The position numbers and the translations under genes were made by a program. A DNA stretch of 64,000 nt from Acanthochlamys bracteata. Its lineage: Eukaryota; Streptophyta; Magnoliopsida; Pandanales; Velloziaceae. Below the pieces are notes generated by a model that did not search any database, had not been told where the DNA came from, and saw nothing but the letters and a program-made list of their open reading frames with translations. The stretch spans positions 4,404,501 to 4,468,500 of the forward strand of contig CM034143.1 of the NCBI GenBank assembly GCA_019914995.1, given 5' to 3'. Position 1 is the first letter of the stretch, and each line of letters starts with the position of its first letter. This document shows, piece after piece, positions 24,501-37,984 of the stretch.

Positions 24501-27500
24501 ATGAAGGAGAAGATGGGGAAGAACATTTCTCTGCTCATCACTCTTGTTCTATTGTTTTCTTGCAGTTTCTTCTCTACTTCAGTTGCTCAACACACCAAGA
24601 GGGTATCATTCAAATGCAAACACACCCCTTTCGTGTTGATTTTTTTCTTTTTTTTTTTTGTTAGTTATATTGCAGCATTCGATGATGAATTGTTTGTTTT
24701 TGCGATTGCAGACTTACATTGTTTACCTTGGAGGACACCGCCATGGCACTGAAGCATCTCAGGAAGACTACCAAAGAGCAACTGAATCTCACTATGATTT
24801 CCTCGAATCTTTTATTGGGTAATTGTTTTTATTTGCATAATTCTAAACTTCTTAAATGAATAATCAATTGATCTTTTTTGTTTCTCTTAAATTTCTCTTG
24901 TATATATACAGCAAGGAGAAAGCCAGAAATTCAATATTCTATTCGTACACAAGACACATCAATGGCTTCGCTGCGATCTTGGATGACGAAGTTGTCATGC
25001 AACTTGAAGGTTTTCATTCAAATCTTTTGTTTCTTTTATGTAGTCTTTTATACTATCTCAGGAATGTTACGACGAATACGAAAAATAATCTGTATACTTT
25101 GTGTTTGTGGATATATTGCAGCAAACCCAGATGTTATATCAGTGATCCCTAATGAGAAATTGAAGCTGCACACAACAAGATCATGGCATCTAATGGGACT
25201 AGAAAGAGATGGCAGAGTTCCTGCGCTATCCAGTTGGACCAAAGCCAATTTCGGTTCCAATTCCATAATCGGAACTCTCGATACTGGTAAATGGAATTCT
25301 TAAAACCTTTTGATGTATGTATATGGATTGCATATGAGATTGAGCATGTTGTGCTTGTTTGATTGATTCAGGGGTTTGGCCGGAATCAAAGAGCTTCACT
25401 GAAGCAGGAATGGAACCTGTTCCTGCTAAATGGAAAGGCGCATGTGAGAACAACACCAAAAACGGTGTTATCTGCAACAGGTAAATCATTGTCTTCATTC
25501 CAAAATTTCTGTAAAATTTTTGACTTAATTGAATGGAACAATTATATTTTGCTATGTTTTCTCGATGAAAATTTCAGGAAGCTTATAGGTGCCAAATACT
25601 TCAACCAAGGTCTCATGGCTGCAACAGGCCATCATCAAAGTTCAGGACAGATGAGCTCAGCAAGGGACACCGAAGGCCACGGCACTCACACGCTTTCAAC
25701 AGCCGCTGGAGCATTCGTCTCAGGAGCCAATCTCTTTGGCTATGCAAACGGAACGGCTAAAGGAGGGTCCCCTTACGCCCGCGCCGCTGCATACAAAGTC
25801 TGCTGGCCTGGAGGCTGCTATTCAGCAGACATTATAGCAGGGTTTGATGAGGCAATCCATGATGGTGTTGATGTTCTCTCCGTGTCACTTGGAGGGAGTG
25901 CAAGCGATTTCTTAACGGATCCAATTGCTGTTGGATCGTTTCACGCCGTTGCTGCAGGAATAACTGTAGTTTGCTCCGCGGGCAATGAGGGACCGCTTGC
26001 TGCAACGATATCAAATACCGCACCGTGGCTATTGACAGTGGGGGCAAGCACAATGGATAGGGAGTTTCCATCTTACCTCACTCTTGGCAACAACAGGAAG
26101 ATCAAGGTTCAGTCTTGTCTCTTAATCTACTTGTTTACCTTTCAAAATTTCAAATTACAGTTATGACAGTTAAGGTTATGGATTCATAGGGAGAGAGCCT
26201 TTCAGGGAAAACTCTTCCGGCTGGAAAGTCTTATCCTTTGATTAATTCGGAGAATGCTGCAGGTGCTGATGTGACCGATTACGAAGCGTAAGCATTAATT
26301 TGTTTGCATTCTAAATGTCTCGTTAAATATTGATCTGTCTATTTCCTGATGATGAAATCTACGGTGGCATGATTTTGTTTTGACAGGAAATTGTGTTATC
26401 CAGACTCGCTTGACCCAAAGAAAGTGAAGGGAAAGATCGTTGTCTGCCTTCGTGGCGATAATTCAAGAACCGAGAAGGGTGAAATTGTTCAGAACGCAGG
26501 CGGCGTCGGTATGGTTTTGGTGAATGATGAAGAGTCTGGTGATAATTTGATTGCGGATCCTCATCTCCTTCCTGCTACAAACATTGCCTATGCAGACGGC
26601 ACTATCCTGCAGTCCTACATGAACTCTACCAAGTATTCATATTACAACTTCACTACTATTTGTATTCTATCAATTTTATCTATTTTATGTCTGATTCAAT
26701 GTTTGCATTTTGGGAGGTTACCTGTAGCCCAAATTTCAGCTCCAACAACAGCACTGAATGTGAAACCGGCGCCGGTCATGGCAGCTTTCTCCTCTAGGGG
26801 ACCTGGTCTCATCACACCACAAATTCTCAAGGTTTCTTCACTTTCTGACAAGTTTTTCATGTTCATATAAGTAAACGTGCTTCAATTTCATGAATTTATC
26901 TGAAAGATATGTGTCTGAATTTTTCATTCAGCCTGACATTACGGCGCCAGGAGTGAGTGTTCTCGCTGCATACACTGAAGCAGAAGGGCCTACAGGATCA
27001 AGCACCGATCAACGGCATGTTCCGTTTACTATCATGTCAGGCACATCAATGTCTTGCCCTCATGTCTCTGGCGTAGTTGGTCTTCTTAAAACGATGTACC
27101 CGGACTGGAGTCCTTCAGCTATCAGATCAGCTATCATGACTACAGGTAACAATTCCTGAGCAACATCTTCACTAAATCATCATCAAATTACATGTTGAAA
27201 ATTTTCTTTTATTCGTGACTTGTTTCGTTTCCGTAATGCAGCAAGAATTGGGGACAATAACGGAAAGCCAATCCAAGACTACGGCAGAGAGAAAGCGACA
27301 CCATTTGCCTACGGGTCAGGGCACATTCAACCGAACCGCGCCTTGGATCCTGGCTTGGTCTACGACATAACCGTGGAAGATTACTTGAACTTCTTGTGTG
27401 CATTTGGTTACAACTCGAGCTCACTGGTAGCATTTACAAGGAAAAGCTACAAGTGCCCAGCTAAACCCGTTTCGATGGATAACTTGAATTATCCTTCAAT

Positions 27501-27783
27501 CACTGTTGCCGATCTTAAGAGATCAAGAACTGTAACGAGAAGAGTGAAGAATGTTGGATCAGCAGGTAACTATAAGGTCCGCGTCGAGAACCCGTTCGGC
27601 GTCTCTGTGACTGTGAAACCTGAGACTCTTGAATTCAGAAAGACCGGTGAGGAGAAGACATTTGAGGTCACGGTGACGTCGCAGAAGCGCAGTATTGGAG
27701 TAGGCTATGTGTTTGGAAGGTTGATATGGACTGATGGGAAGCACTATGTTAGGAGCCCCATTGTAGTGAATTCAATGTCATAG
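24501..27783 (+). CDS. Subtilisin-like serine protease, SBT5-type (subtilase gene 2)
   Basis: Eleven coding exons: 24501-24602, 24712-24818, 24912-25009, 25122-25286, 25372-25480, 25578-26106, 26190-26287, 26387-26632, 26717-26831, 26932-27145 and 27242-27783. They total 2325 nt (774 aa). All introns are GT-AG. A signal peptide ([21 protein letters not shown]) is followed by the I9 prodomain ([17 protein letters not shown]), then the S8 catalytic domain. Catalytic residues are Asp156 (LDTGVWPES), His228 ([15 protein letters not shown]), oxyanion Asn330 (CSAGNEGP) and Ser562 (SGTSMSCPH). The PA domain begins near [20 protein letters not shown], and the Fn3-like tail contains LNYPSITV and ends [11 protein letters not shown]. 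Exons 3, 4, 7, 8, 9 and 10 have the same lengths as in gene 1, so the two are tandem duplicates. It is expected to be secreted; the substrate is unknown. Confidence 0.95.
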
Positions 27784-28649
27784 TGTTTGTTACTTCTTGA
27801 TAGAGCTAAGCTACTAGGATTTTTTAGCTTTTCTTCCTCTTAATTTTTATTTTTTAAAGATTATATGTTATATGGTTCGGTTTTATATATGTTATTAGAA
27901 AGAAAGGATTCAGAAGAGTTGAGCGCATTCACTTCTAATTTTGGAGGCGTTGGTATTGCTTACTTAAAAAACAACTTTTAAAATTTTAATTTTATATTTT
28001 TTAATATATTTTTATAATATTTAAAAAATTTATTTAAAAATTTAAAAAATATAGAATTAATAGAAAGTGGAGACAAGAGTTGAGCGCATTCACTTCTAAT
28101 TTTGAAAGCATTTGACATTGTTTATTATAAAAATAATTTTTTAATTTTTTATTTCATATTTTTTAATATATTTTTTATAATTATTTAGAAATTTATCTAA
28201 AAAATTTAAAAATATAAAAAATCTGCATAATAATTTTTTTACTTATTTTTATTATTTTTAAAATAAAATTTAAATCTCATTTTTAAAAAAATAAAAAAAT
28301 TTTTATTATAAAAATTTTCTATTTTAAAAATACTTCCGAATGTTTCAAAAAGTTGCTACTACTTTTCACGATAAGAGATATAATTTAAGATAAAAGAAGA
28401 TTTTAGCGTGAGATTTGATCAATAATAATCTTCAAAAGAAGGCAGCGTTAAACCTAAACTTACTTAAAAACAATTATCAAAAATTAAATTTCGGTTCCTT
28501 CGAAATAGGCCTCATGAAGGATTCTAACACGGCCTTATTTTTTTAAAAAATGAACATGGACAAAGACAAAGTGGACCTAGTAATGATTATAGTTATGCCG
28601 ATGTAAGTTAAGTAATTTATTTAATTGGTTTAAAATTTTACTACGAATG
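27784..28649. other. Region downstream of subtilase gene 2, with MITE-like segments
   Basis: After the probable 3' UTR, two related AT-rich segments start at about 27945 (GGAGGCGTTGGTATTGCTTA) and 28100 (GAAAGCATTTGACATTGTTT). The second ends near 28350 (CTTCCGAATGTTTC). Both resemble the Tourist-like MITE family, and a short sequence (GAGTTGAGCGCATTCACTTC) precedes each, so the first may be a partial tandem copy. No gene is present. Confidence 0.45.
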
Positions 28650-28657
28650 TTTCTTGT

Positions 28658-29213
28658 TAGAGGTGACAATATAGATTCATGGATCGGTTCCGGATCAATC
28701 TATATAATAACCGGGTTAAAAATATTTAACCCTAACCCGACCCGTTAATTTATATGGGTCAAAATTATCAACCCTAATCCAACCTATTTATAACCAGATC
28801 AAATTCAATCGACCCATTTAATAATTAAATTATTAAATAAAAATTATAAATATTAATTTTTAATAATAATATATCAAAATTATTAATTATGATGTATTTA
28901 AAAAGAAAAAATATTAATTTTGACAAATTTATAAATTAAATAAAAATTAGTTAAAATTAAGATAAATTATATATATATATATATATACAAATTAAATTCA
29001 AATTTTTTGCTATTTTTTTCTAATTTTTAAATAATATATACTATATAAATAGTTAAACGGGTTAAACGGGTCATTTTCGGGTCGATCCGAACCCGTTTAA
29101 ATTTTCGGGTCATTTTTGGATCGATCCGAAATCGACCCAAATCCGTCTAAGGCTTGATCCGAATCCGACCTTTTCGAGTCGGTTTCGGGTCGGGTCGATT
29201 TTTGCCGCCTCTA
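28658..29213. mobile_element. hAT-type MITE, 556 bp, with perfect 8-bp target duplication
   Basis: The left end TAGAGGTGACAA and the reverse complement of the right end, TAGAGGCGGCAA, form terminal inverted repeats. The 8-bp sequence TTTCTTGT lies directly outside both ends (28650-28657 and 29214-29221), diagnostic of hAT insertion. The right half is rich in CGGGTC and GATCCGA motifs, a known style of plant hAT MITEs. It encodes no transposase. Confidence 0.8.
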
Positions 29214-29221
29214 TTTCTTGT

Positions 29222-31081
29222 CCATAATATCCAAATATGAGAAGTTTCTAAATTAATCAATCTCCGAATCCAAACATTTGAAACAATAAAAGAAAGATGA
29301 TTACACGTTTTTTTTCTTCTTTTTCCGCACTTGAAAAGTCCGGTCGATAAGAATACTTGGTTTAAATGTCTGTTTGGCATTATTTATACCTTTATATTTA
29401 ACCTCATCTTTAATTTTTATTTAATTTTTATTTAAAAGAAATTTATTAATAATAATTCAAAGTAAATTATATATTTAAAGTTATTGTATATACTGTTTAA
29501 GCTAATAAAACAAAAACTCATTTCTAAAAAATTCATCAAATTTTTTTACAAACAATGTAAACTGTCATAAACAATTTCAAATATGACTCCTAAGTCATGT
29601 AAATAGGATTATACTTTCATTTAATAGACATCACTATTATGATTAATCCAATTTATGAGAAATTTAATAATTTATTATAACTATTTTTACCGTTTAACAA
29701 CTTTATTTAGTAGGTAATACAAAATAAGGCTATTATTTCTAACATTTGTGTTTTTTAAATTATTTTTATTGTTTCACATACAAGACTCTTTTATAGTAGT
29801 GTATATGAATCAAAGAGACATTTTGATTATAGCAAGATAAATCGCATGTGTAGCGTCAGATTCTCCTACTAAAATATTTAATTAATTATTCAAAAATTAG
29901 TAATTTTTATACAAGCATTTTTAGTGCTTAACAAAAATTAGACTATTAAAAAAAGTGAATTATTAAGTTCATCAAAATAGGGCGGATTTAGTTCAATATA
30001 AAGCGAGAAGCTCAAGCATCTATCAAATTTTGCTAGTTTATTTTTATTTGACACTTTTAGCTACTAGCTCGGACTAGTTTAACTTAGAAGGCCAACATCA
30101 TGTGCCCTTTTTATTTGCGCATTTACTATTTTTTAAAGTTTTATCACTTACCTTTTCTTATGTAATTGAAATTTAAGAAATAGTGTCCAATGCATTGACA
30201 TATACAATTTTAGGATGATAATTCAAAAATTTTCCTTTAACTAAAATTACCATCTAATATCATTTTGCTTCACATTAATGTTTAGATATGTTATTTACTA
30301 ATTTTGGGCACCTGCCTAAAGCATGTGAATTAATTTTAATAATTATATAAGATGACGATACACATAATTAGCAAAATATGAACGCAAAAAAATCGTCATG
30401 TCATAATCTGTTTAAATTTAAGATTTGTCACTTCTTTTTTGAATAAAAAGAATTTTATGAATTAGAAATTCTAATAAAATTGGTGAAAGGAATATTTTTT
30501 TCTCAATGCCAATATTTTGAAATATTACGGAACGTTGGGAGTAGTTATAAAAAATATATTTTAAAAAAAATTCTATTCTATTTCGAAAAATAAAATTTAT
30601 TTTTTTAAATAATAAAGATAAGTAATAATAAAATCTTAATATATAAAATTTTTTTATATTTTAAATAAATTTTGTAAAATATTTAAAAAATTTATTAAAA
30701 ATATAAAATCAAAAGAAGTTTTATGTAAAATTTGTTTAACCTTTGGAAATTTGTTTAATAATCTTTTTCCAAATATAAAATGCTATACATGTCAAAAGAT
30801 TATGAATATATTATTACAATTAAGAGTTAAATATATACTATAGTGAAGTGTGGTACAAAGCAACTGGGTTGAAAATTTGAATCACCCAAAAACTGTCCTT
30901 AACAATACTAGTAATTAAAAGAGACAATGGCATGTTTTCTTTTTTCCCTTTTTGCACCTTTAACTTTTAACTTTTAACTTTTAACTTGCTCCTACAGCCG
31001 GATTTTACCACTCCAAAATGCAGTCTAAATATTTCTTCACTCTTAACAGTCCTAAAAATTTCTTCGAAATGCAAACTCTCT
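29222..31081. other. AT-rich intergenic DNA
   Basis: No gene was recognised. A MITE-like segment (GGAACGTTGGGAGTAGTTAT to about 30745) occurs at 30528-30745. A short tandem array of TTTTAAC units lies at 30958-30986, just before the subtilase pseudogene fragment. Confidence 0.4.
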
Positions 31082-31182
31082 GGGAAGTTTGTGTTATCCA
31101 AACAGCCTTAACCGAAGAAGGTGAAGGGAAAGATCGTTGTGTGGTTGGTGGTGACAATTCAAGAACTGGCAAAGTTGAAGTT

Positions 31183-31312
31183 TGAAACAATTGATAGATG
31201 TATCAAAAAATTGAATATGATGAATCAATCAACTTTAGAATTTCCACGTACATATATATATGCTATAGATAATAGATTTGTCTAATATATAGCTCACCAA
31301 TACAGTTCAATA
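31183..31312 (-). repeat. 3' LTR of the Copia element (minus orientation)
   Basis: A 130-bp copy of the sequence at 35961-36092, adjoining the target duplication AAGTT on its left. In element orientation the LTR starts TATTG and ends TTTCA. Confidence 0.88.
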
Positions 31313-34300
31313 TCCCTCCTCAAACTCATAAATGGGTCAAAGAATATGATTTTATAAATAAATTTACAAGTTGATCAGTATATACCATATGTGGTAAAAA
31401 AATAATATTTGACAGAAAATGTTCACAAATAAAGTGACAGTCAATTTTAATATGTTTTGTTCATTTATGAAAAACTGAATTGCTTGCAATATGAATAGCA
31501 TTCTGATTGTCACAGTAAAGAAGAATTGCTCCTGTAAATACAACCCCCATATTAGTAAATAGTCTACGCATATAAATAATCTCTCTTATAGTAGCAGTCA
31601 TAGCTCAATACTTAGTTTCTGTTGAAGAACAAGTAACGACGTACTGTTTCTTACTGCGTCATTAAATCAACCAATCACTAAAAAATAAGTAGAAACCTGT
31701 GGTAGACCGTATAGTGATTAGATCACCAGCCCAATCTATATAAGTAAAAACTCGAGGCTCCAAAGTGGATGTAGAAGACATAAACAGAGAGCGAGTAATG
31801 GTGCATTGAAAATATCTGAGAATTCTGAGTAAAGCACTATAGTGTGCTGATCGCGGTGCAGAAATAAATTGACTGACGATATTTACTGCATGAGAAATGT
31901 CTGACCTAGTTATATAAAGATAGACAAGCTGACCGACAAGCAGTCTGTATCGAGTAAGATCTGGAGAGACTCACCATCTATAGGACGAAGTTTTACGTGA
32001 AACTTTAAGGGGATATCAACCGTCCGACTATAAGATAAGCCTGTAAATTTAATAATGTTAGAGATATATTTTTGTTGAGAAATAAGAATTTCTCTAGTAC
32101 TTTGCGCAATCTCTAATCCAAAAAAATAGTGTAAATATCCAATATCCTTCATCTAAAACTGTTGATGAAGGTGCTTTTTCGTGGCTACAATTCCTATAAT
32201 ATCATCCCATATTAAAATCATATCATCTACATACAATAATAGGAGTATTCACCATTGCGGTGAGGACCGTACAAATAAGGAATGATTCTGAGAATTATGC
32301 TGAAATCTGTCTTTATAATAGCTCGCTGAAAACACTCAAACCAAGTTATAGGAGCTTGTTTGAGTCCATAAATAGCATGACGAAGACGACATACATGACC
32401 CAAAGGAGTAGAAAGATCCGGAGGTGGCTGCATATAAACAATCTCAGATAATATACCATGAAGAAAAACATTTTTCACATTCATCTGATAAAGAGACTAC
32501 TGACGTACAACAGCGATTGCTAAATAGAGTGCGAACATCAGTTATCTAGGTAATAAGAGCAAATATTTTATCATAATCAATTCTATGCTCTTGAGTAAAA
32601 TCTTTGGCAACTAGACGAGTCTTATGCCTCTCAATTGAGCCATTAGGTCGATATTTAATATTAGAAATCCATTTTGAACTGATAGATTGTATGCTCTCCG
32701 ATAATGGGACTATATTCAAAGAACCTATTTACTGAAATGCACGAAACTTCTCTGATATTGTTTCTCGTCACTCATGGTAATAAATTACCTCTTGGTAAGA
32801 ATTAGGTTCACGAGTGATATGAATAGCAGTAAAAAATGAATGAAACTGTGGAAAGTATGAGGTGAGGTGGCAAAACCAAACCTATCCAGTGGGCCTGAAC
32901 AGTCTGGTGTAAAACGAATAGTAAGACGATGAGGGCGTTGTGACTGATGAACAAGTGGTGGTGGAGATATAGATAATCTGTAAGCTGGTGAAACTGGAAA
33001 AGAATGGAGAGAATCCTCGTTAGTCAGTGTTTGTGTCGTCAAATAAGAGGCAGTATCAATAGAGGAAAGTAATAGAGTATGATCTATAGACATGTGAGAA
33101 GGCAAGCCACATGAACTGGATGAAAGAGAATGTGATTATGCTAAAAATTAAACATCAGGAAGTGATATGAAAAAATAAGAAGAGTCCTCAACAAAGTCGG
33201 CGTGCTGTGGGATCATAATACCGATACTCGTTATGTTCAGAACTAATGTCAAGCAGGATACACATGATTGATCGAGCGGTTAATTTCGTCCGCTCAGTCG
33301 GAGGAAGTAGAACAAAATAAGTGTACCAAAAAGTACGGATCATACTATAGTCTGGAGGAGATAAAAAATAAATTCTCATGAGGTGTTTTGCCAGAAAAAG
33401 CAGACGACGGGGTAATATTTATAAGATTAACAGAGTTAAGAATAGCTTCTGCTCAAGAGGATAGCAAGAAAGACCGAGCAGTTTAAAAAATATGACGATG
33501 CTTACGTTCCGCTACTCCATTCTGTTCAGCTGTATAAAGACAAAATTGTTGAAAAAGGGTGCCATGAGGTTGTAAGATGTCTCATAATAGAAGATTTATA
33601 TTTACGAGCACCATCATAACGATAAATCTTAATTCGAAATATCCAACTGAGTATGAACCATAGTGCTGAATGTGTTATACATTAAAGAAAGTTCAGAACG
33701 ATGATGAATAAGATAAACTCAAGTATAACGAGTATAGTCATCAATGAAATTCACATAGTAAACAAAGCCAGTCATAGATGGAATTGAAGCTGGTCCTCAA
33801 ATATCAGAATGAATTAGTTCAAAAGCACGACAAGTTTCAGATAAACTTTGATGAAAAAGTAAAGCTGAATATTTTGCTAACTTACAGCTAGTACATGCAG
33901 ATAAAGGAAAAAAAATAACTCGCCCAAAAGCTCCACTATCAATTAGACTCTTTAGACGAGACTCAGAAATATAACCTAAACGTCTGTGCCACAAAACAAC
34001 AGTAGACGAAACTACATCAGCACAACTAAGATTTGAAGTAGTAAAAAATAAAGATAGTTTAAGTGATAGAGTCGCTCCTTTTTACGAGCACGATCAATCG
34101 TCTGGCCGGTTCGAGGATCCTGCATAGAATAGGTAAGAGAATCAAAGACAATAATAAGCACACTTTTATAAAAAGAACTGGTTGAGATTAAGTATAGGGT
34201 GAGATAAGGAACATGTAAAACAAAAGATAGACTGAGAGAGTCAGAAATAACGGAGCCAGACTGAGTGATGATCAGTTGAGAGCCATCAGCAGTATGTAAA

Positions 34301-35960
34301 GATGAAAGTTTGGTGGTAAAGATGTCGTGTCAGATAATAATGATAGATCAGAAGTCATATGATGAGATGCATCAGAATCTAAAATCTAAGAGGAAGACAT
34401 GCTAGGAGTAGCTGAAGAAGCTGAGACAGTAAAAATGGATTGGCGCTGAAGCTGAAGTTCTATCTGAACAAGACGATGGTGAATATAAGCTGAATCATTG
34501 GTGATAGACTAAGAGACAAGAACAGTATCAATAACATTCACCTGTACAACTGGAGAGCAAGTAGTGGAGGAATCTTTCGTCTTCTTTCGCTCTCGATACT
34601 GAGTAAGCAAATATGGGTGGAGCTGAAAACATCCATGTACAGTATGACCCGATTTCTTGCAATGGTTATAAGAAGAATTAGATTACTTACGAGAATGGAA
34701 AGAATTCCTGCGAATATGAGCACTAGTGTCATCCGAAGTGGAAGATTGAGTGCGTGAAGACGCAGTAAAAACTGTAGCTGAATTAGGAGTCAAGTTAGGT
34801 ACCATTATCGAAAGAAACCGCAAGAGAGTTTACTCGGCAATGAGCTCAGAAATGACAGCATCTAGACTTGTGTTATTTTGTATGATACGATCACTCACTG
34901 CCTGAAACTCTGAAAGCAAAGCTATAAGAAATTGATAAAGTTGATGTCGTTTACGGCAGATACGGCGCTCGTGGCAGGTACAGCCATGACCTTCAAGCTT
35001 CAAAAGCTCGCGCCAGTAACATCGCATCAGTGTAGCGAACTGCTGAATAGTGCGATCACCGTATCTGGCGATCTAAGCCTCTATGAGAATTTGATACTCT
35101 CTAATATCATTTGAGTGAACAAACTCAGTAGTTAAAAGCTCTATAATAGTGCAGCAATGGAGATGTCTTCGAGATGCGGGCGAAAAGATCAATCAACAAA
35201 TGCAACGATAAATATAAGATCCTCTCATCATGATCGTCCCAAACATTCTGCACAATACGAACATTATTTTTGACCTCAATAGTTGTATCATCTGATGGTG
35301 ATGTAGGATGCTGAATAGAGCTATCAAAATGACCAAGGAGATGACGTCCACGAAGAACAGTTCTAACTGAAGCAGCCCATTCAGCCCAATCATTAGTAGA
35401 AGTCGAAGAAAAATTAGTAGATGTCGGTAGAAAGTTATGAAGGACCTTTGATCTGTTCATTTATTTTATTTTATTTTTATCTAGACGGATTGGGCCGGGT
35501 CAGCGGGTCGGGCTGGGCGGTAGTCCCCTCCGAATCGGTTATGGTTTCGATAGAGGAGCAGCGGCGGCAACGACGGCTAGCGGCTACAGCAACAACAAGA
35601 GGCGGAGCGGAGATAGTGAATCAAATGTAGGCGGCGGCGAGGAAGATCAACGACAGATCGACGCCGATCGACGACGGGCAGTAAGCAGGCGATGAAGACA
35701 GAGCTGAAGACGGTGGCAAAAGAGAAATCGGCAGCACTGTGAGTAGGCAGTGCAGTAGACGACGGCGGCGATGCTAACCGCGAAGGCGGGAATTGAAGAT
35801 GCAGCGGCGGCGATGACGACTGCGAATGCTAATAATATTAACTTTTAAATCTGATGAAACTAAAATTAAAATTGATGAAGATGAAGATGATAGATTGAAA
35901 AAGAGTCAATTGAAAAAAAATAATAACAATAAATTTGAGAATCAACTTAGCTTGATACCA

Positions 35961-36092
35961 TGAAACAATTGGTAGATGTATGAAAGAATTGAATATGATG
36001 AATCAATCAACTTTAGAGTTTACACGTACATTTATATATATGCTATAAATAATAGATTTGTCTAATATATAGCCTAACAATACAGTCCAATA
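35961..36092 (-). repeat. 5' LTR of the Copia element (minus orientation)
   Basis: A 132-bp copy of 31183-31312, adjoined on its left by the tRNA primer-binding site (35949-35960 on the plus strand) and on its right by the target duplication AAGTT. Confidence 0.88.
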
Positions 36093-36422
36093 AAGTTATT
36101 TGATGGCAGGAGGCGTCGGTATGGTTTTCCTGAGCAGCGAAGAGTTCAGTGAATAGCTTGATGGCAGATGACAATTTCAGTCCTGTTACAAACATCGCCT
36201 AAAAAGATAGCATTGTCTTGAGCTCCTACATAACTAAGTATCCACATCTCCACTTCACTAAGTTTTTATTTTGAAAGTAGATATATTTCAATTATTGTTG
36301 CAATTTGGTAAGGGTTCCTGTGCCCGAATTTCAGAATCAACAACTGTATTGAATGTGAAACCAGCACCATTCATGGCAGCTTTCACGTCTTGCCTGTCTT
36401 TTCGCACCACAAATTCTCAATG

Positions 36423-37984
36423 TTTTGCACTTTAAGGTCATCTATTAGCCAACTCTACATTAAGAGGTCGAACGGCTACGGGAGGTAACCTAAGGTGCTT
36501 TTCTAAATGGTTGGATATAAAATAGTGCGTATTGTTGTTGCTATCGCAAGTATACGAGTCGCACAAGTAATACAATAATGAAAAAAGTATCGTTCCCACG
36601 AGGATTGATTAACTTATTTAAGTACCGAAAATAAGTAATTCCAGAATTATTTGAACAATTGATCTAAAAGAGTTAATGCTAAAACTAAAGAAAGCAAACC
36701 AAGCTAAAACTAATACTCGTAAGATTTCAAGAACTTAAGCGCTAGGGCATTTGATTTCACCATAACTAATCCAGTTCAACTCTGTATTCGTGCTATCGAA
36801 GTTTATAATCTTTATTGACAGTTGAAAAACCCTAATTTCTTTGATATACTTTCTCAAGTTATACCAAAAATACTTTAATGCAATAACTTACTATATCTCT
36901 ATGTGAATTAACATACAAGAAAGCTCATTAAGTTCTATGGCATCCTATATTAACTGCATGAACCATAAGAGTACATCTCTATCTCTTATGCAATTCATAG
37001 CATTCATCACAAAGACTAATTTATACATCACATCTCTGTCTCAATACGAATCTCAAATCGATTGAATATTGACCAGATACTCAAAAGCATTAAGCACGGT
37101 AATGAATACTCAATAAACAATTATAAAACTTCGAATAGTATAAAATTAAGAATTAAATAATCATAGTTAGGCTACATCATAACCCCAGTAAGGAGGAATT
37201 TAGCTCATACATCAGATCTAACAAAACAAAGAGCAACATGAGAGATAGAACAAAAGAACCCTGAACAAAGAGTGGTGTTGAGCGAACTGCCGCCTCTTTT
37301 CTTTGTTCCATACTTTTTTTCTTCTTTCTCCCTGTTCCAGCAGCAAGAATTCCAAAAAAATAAACCCTAGATGAACCGCCACTTCCTGCTATCTCCCCCC
37401 CGTCCTTTGGAAATCCAAAAATTTGGTATTTAAAACCATAGGGTTATTCTTTCCATAATTAGGTTGGTGCAGTCCAAGCTAATCCGAACTCTCTATCCAC
37501 CCGTCTTGTCTTCACTGTTTTGGAGTCTATTTTGCCTCCGAAAAATAAATTAAAATATTTAAAATTAATATCAATGCCTTATGTTTCCAACCATATATGA
37601 CACATATCATTTAAAACTCGGGAAGGCTATCAAGAGTATTTGTTTCAGAAACTGCGCACATATTTCGTGTCTGCATCGTATCTCAACTTCTTCTGTGAAT
37701 ATATATCAAATGGTTGCCCATAAAATTCTGAAATAATTCATGGACCAATTTGAATGTCTTGGCTTTTAATCCCAGTTGGCCGTTCACAAAATCTCCTAGA
37801 AAAGTCAAATTTTCATAAAAACTCTCAGACTGCACGAAATTGTTGAAAATTAAGAAAAATAAAAAATTAAAGTTCTTTTTGATTAGTTTCTCTATATAAA
37901 AATAAGCATATACGATACAAAAGTGCATGATATTATGTATATATTTGAGCACATCAATTGTCTGAATCAATCAATATGAATACT
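36423..37984. other. Non-coding region, probably retroelement-derived
   Basis: The segment around 36535-36610 (GCAAGTATACGAGTCGCACA, then AGTATCGTTCCCACGAGGAT) resembles a sequence that recurs in LTR-retroelement-associated repeats of many plants, from memory. No ends or coding motifs were identified. A minus-strand frame at 37683-37970 is unrecognised. Confidence 0.3.

Larger units (their letters stand above)
31183..36092 (-). mobile_element. Ty1/Copia LTR retrotransposon, near-complete but decayed
   Basis: LTRs of 130-132 bp lie at 31183-31312 and 35961-36092 and differ at about ten positions. The 5-bp target duplication AAGTT flanks the element (31178-31182 and 36093-36097). On the minus strand, a primer-binding site TGGTATCAAGC directly follows the right-hand LTR, fitting initiator Met-tRNA. 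A purine-rich tract (GAGGAGGGA) precedes the left-hand LTR. Order on the minus strand is gag (35460 downward), zinc knuckle (CKKSGHTVHGC near 34660), pre-integrase/integrase (WHRRLGYISESRL near 33990), reverse transcriptase (YGLKQAP near 32360, YVDD at 32222-32233) and RNase H (YCDNQNAIHIASNS near 31500). That is Copia order. Many stops and frameshifts make it inactive. Confidence 0.92.
31082..36422 (+). pseudogene. Third subtilase copy (exons 8 and 9 remnants), split by a Copia element
   Basis: 31082-31182 matches exon 8 of subtilase gene 2 (GTGTTATCCA, then GTGAAGGGAAAGATCGTTGT, then ATTCAAGAACTGGC). The match resumes at 36098 after the retroelement (GCGTCGGTATGGTTTTCCTG, then TACAAACATCGCC) to the exon-8 donor near 36238. 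After an intron, exon 9 is recognisable at about 36312-36422 (TTGAATGTGAAACCAGCACC, then CATGGCAGCTTTC, then CACAAATTCTCAA). In-frame stops (for example GAATAG and CGCCTAA) and a damaged exon-9 donor show it is dead. Other exons were not found. It is slightly closer to gene 2 than gene 1 by eye. Confidence 0.85.
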
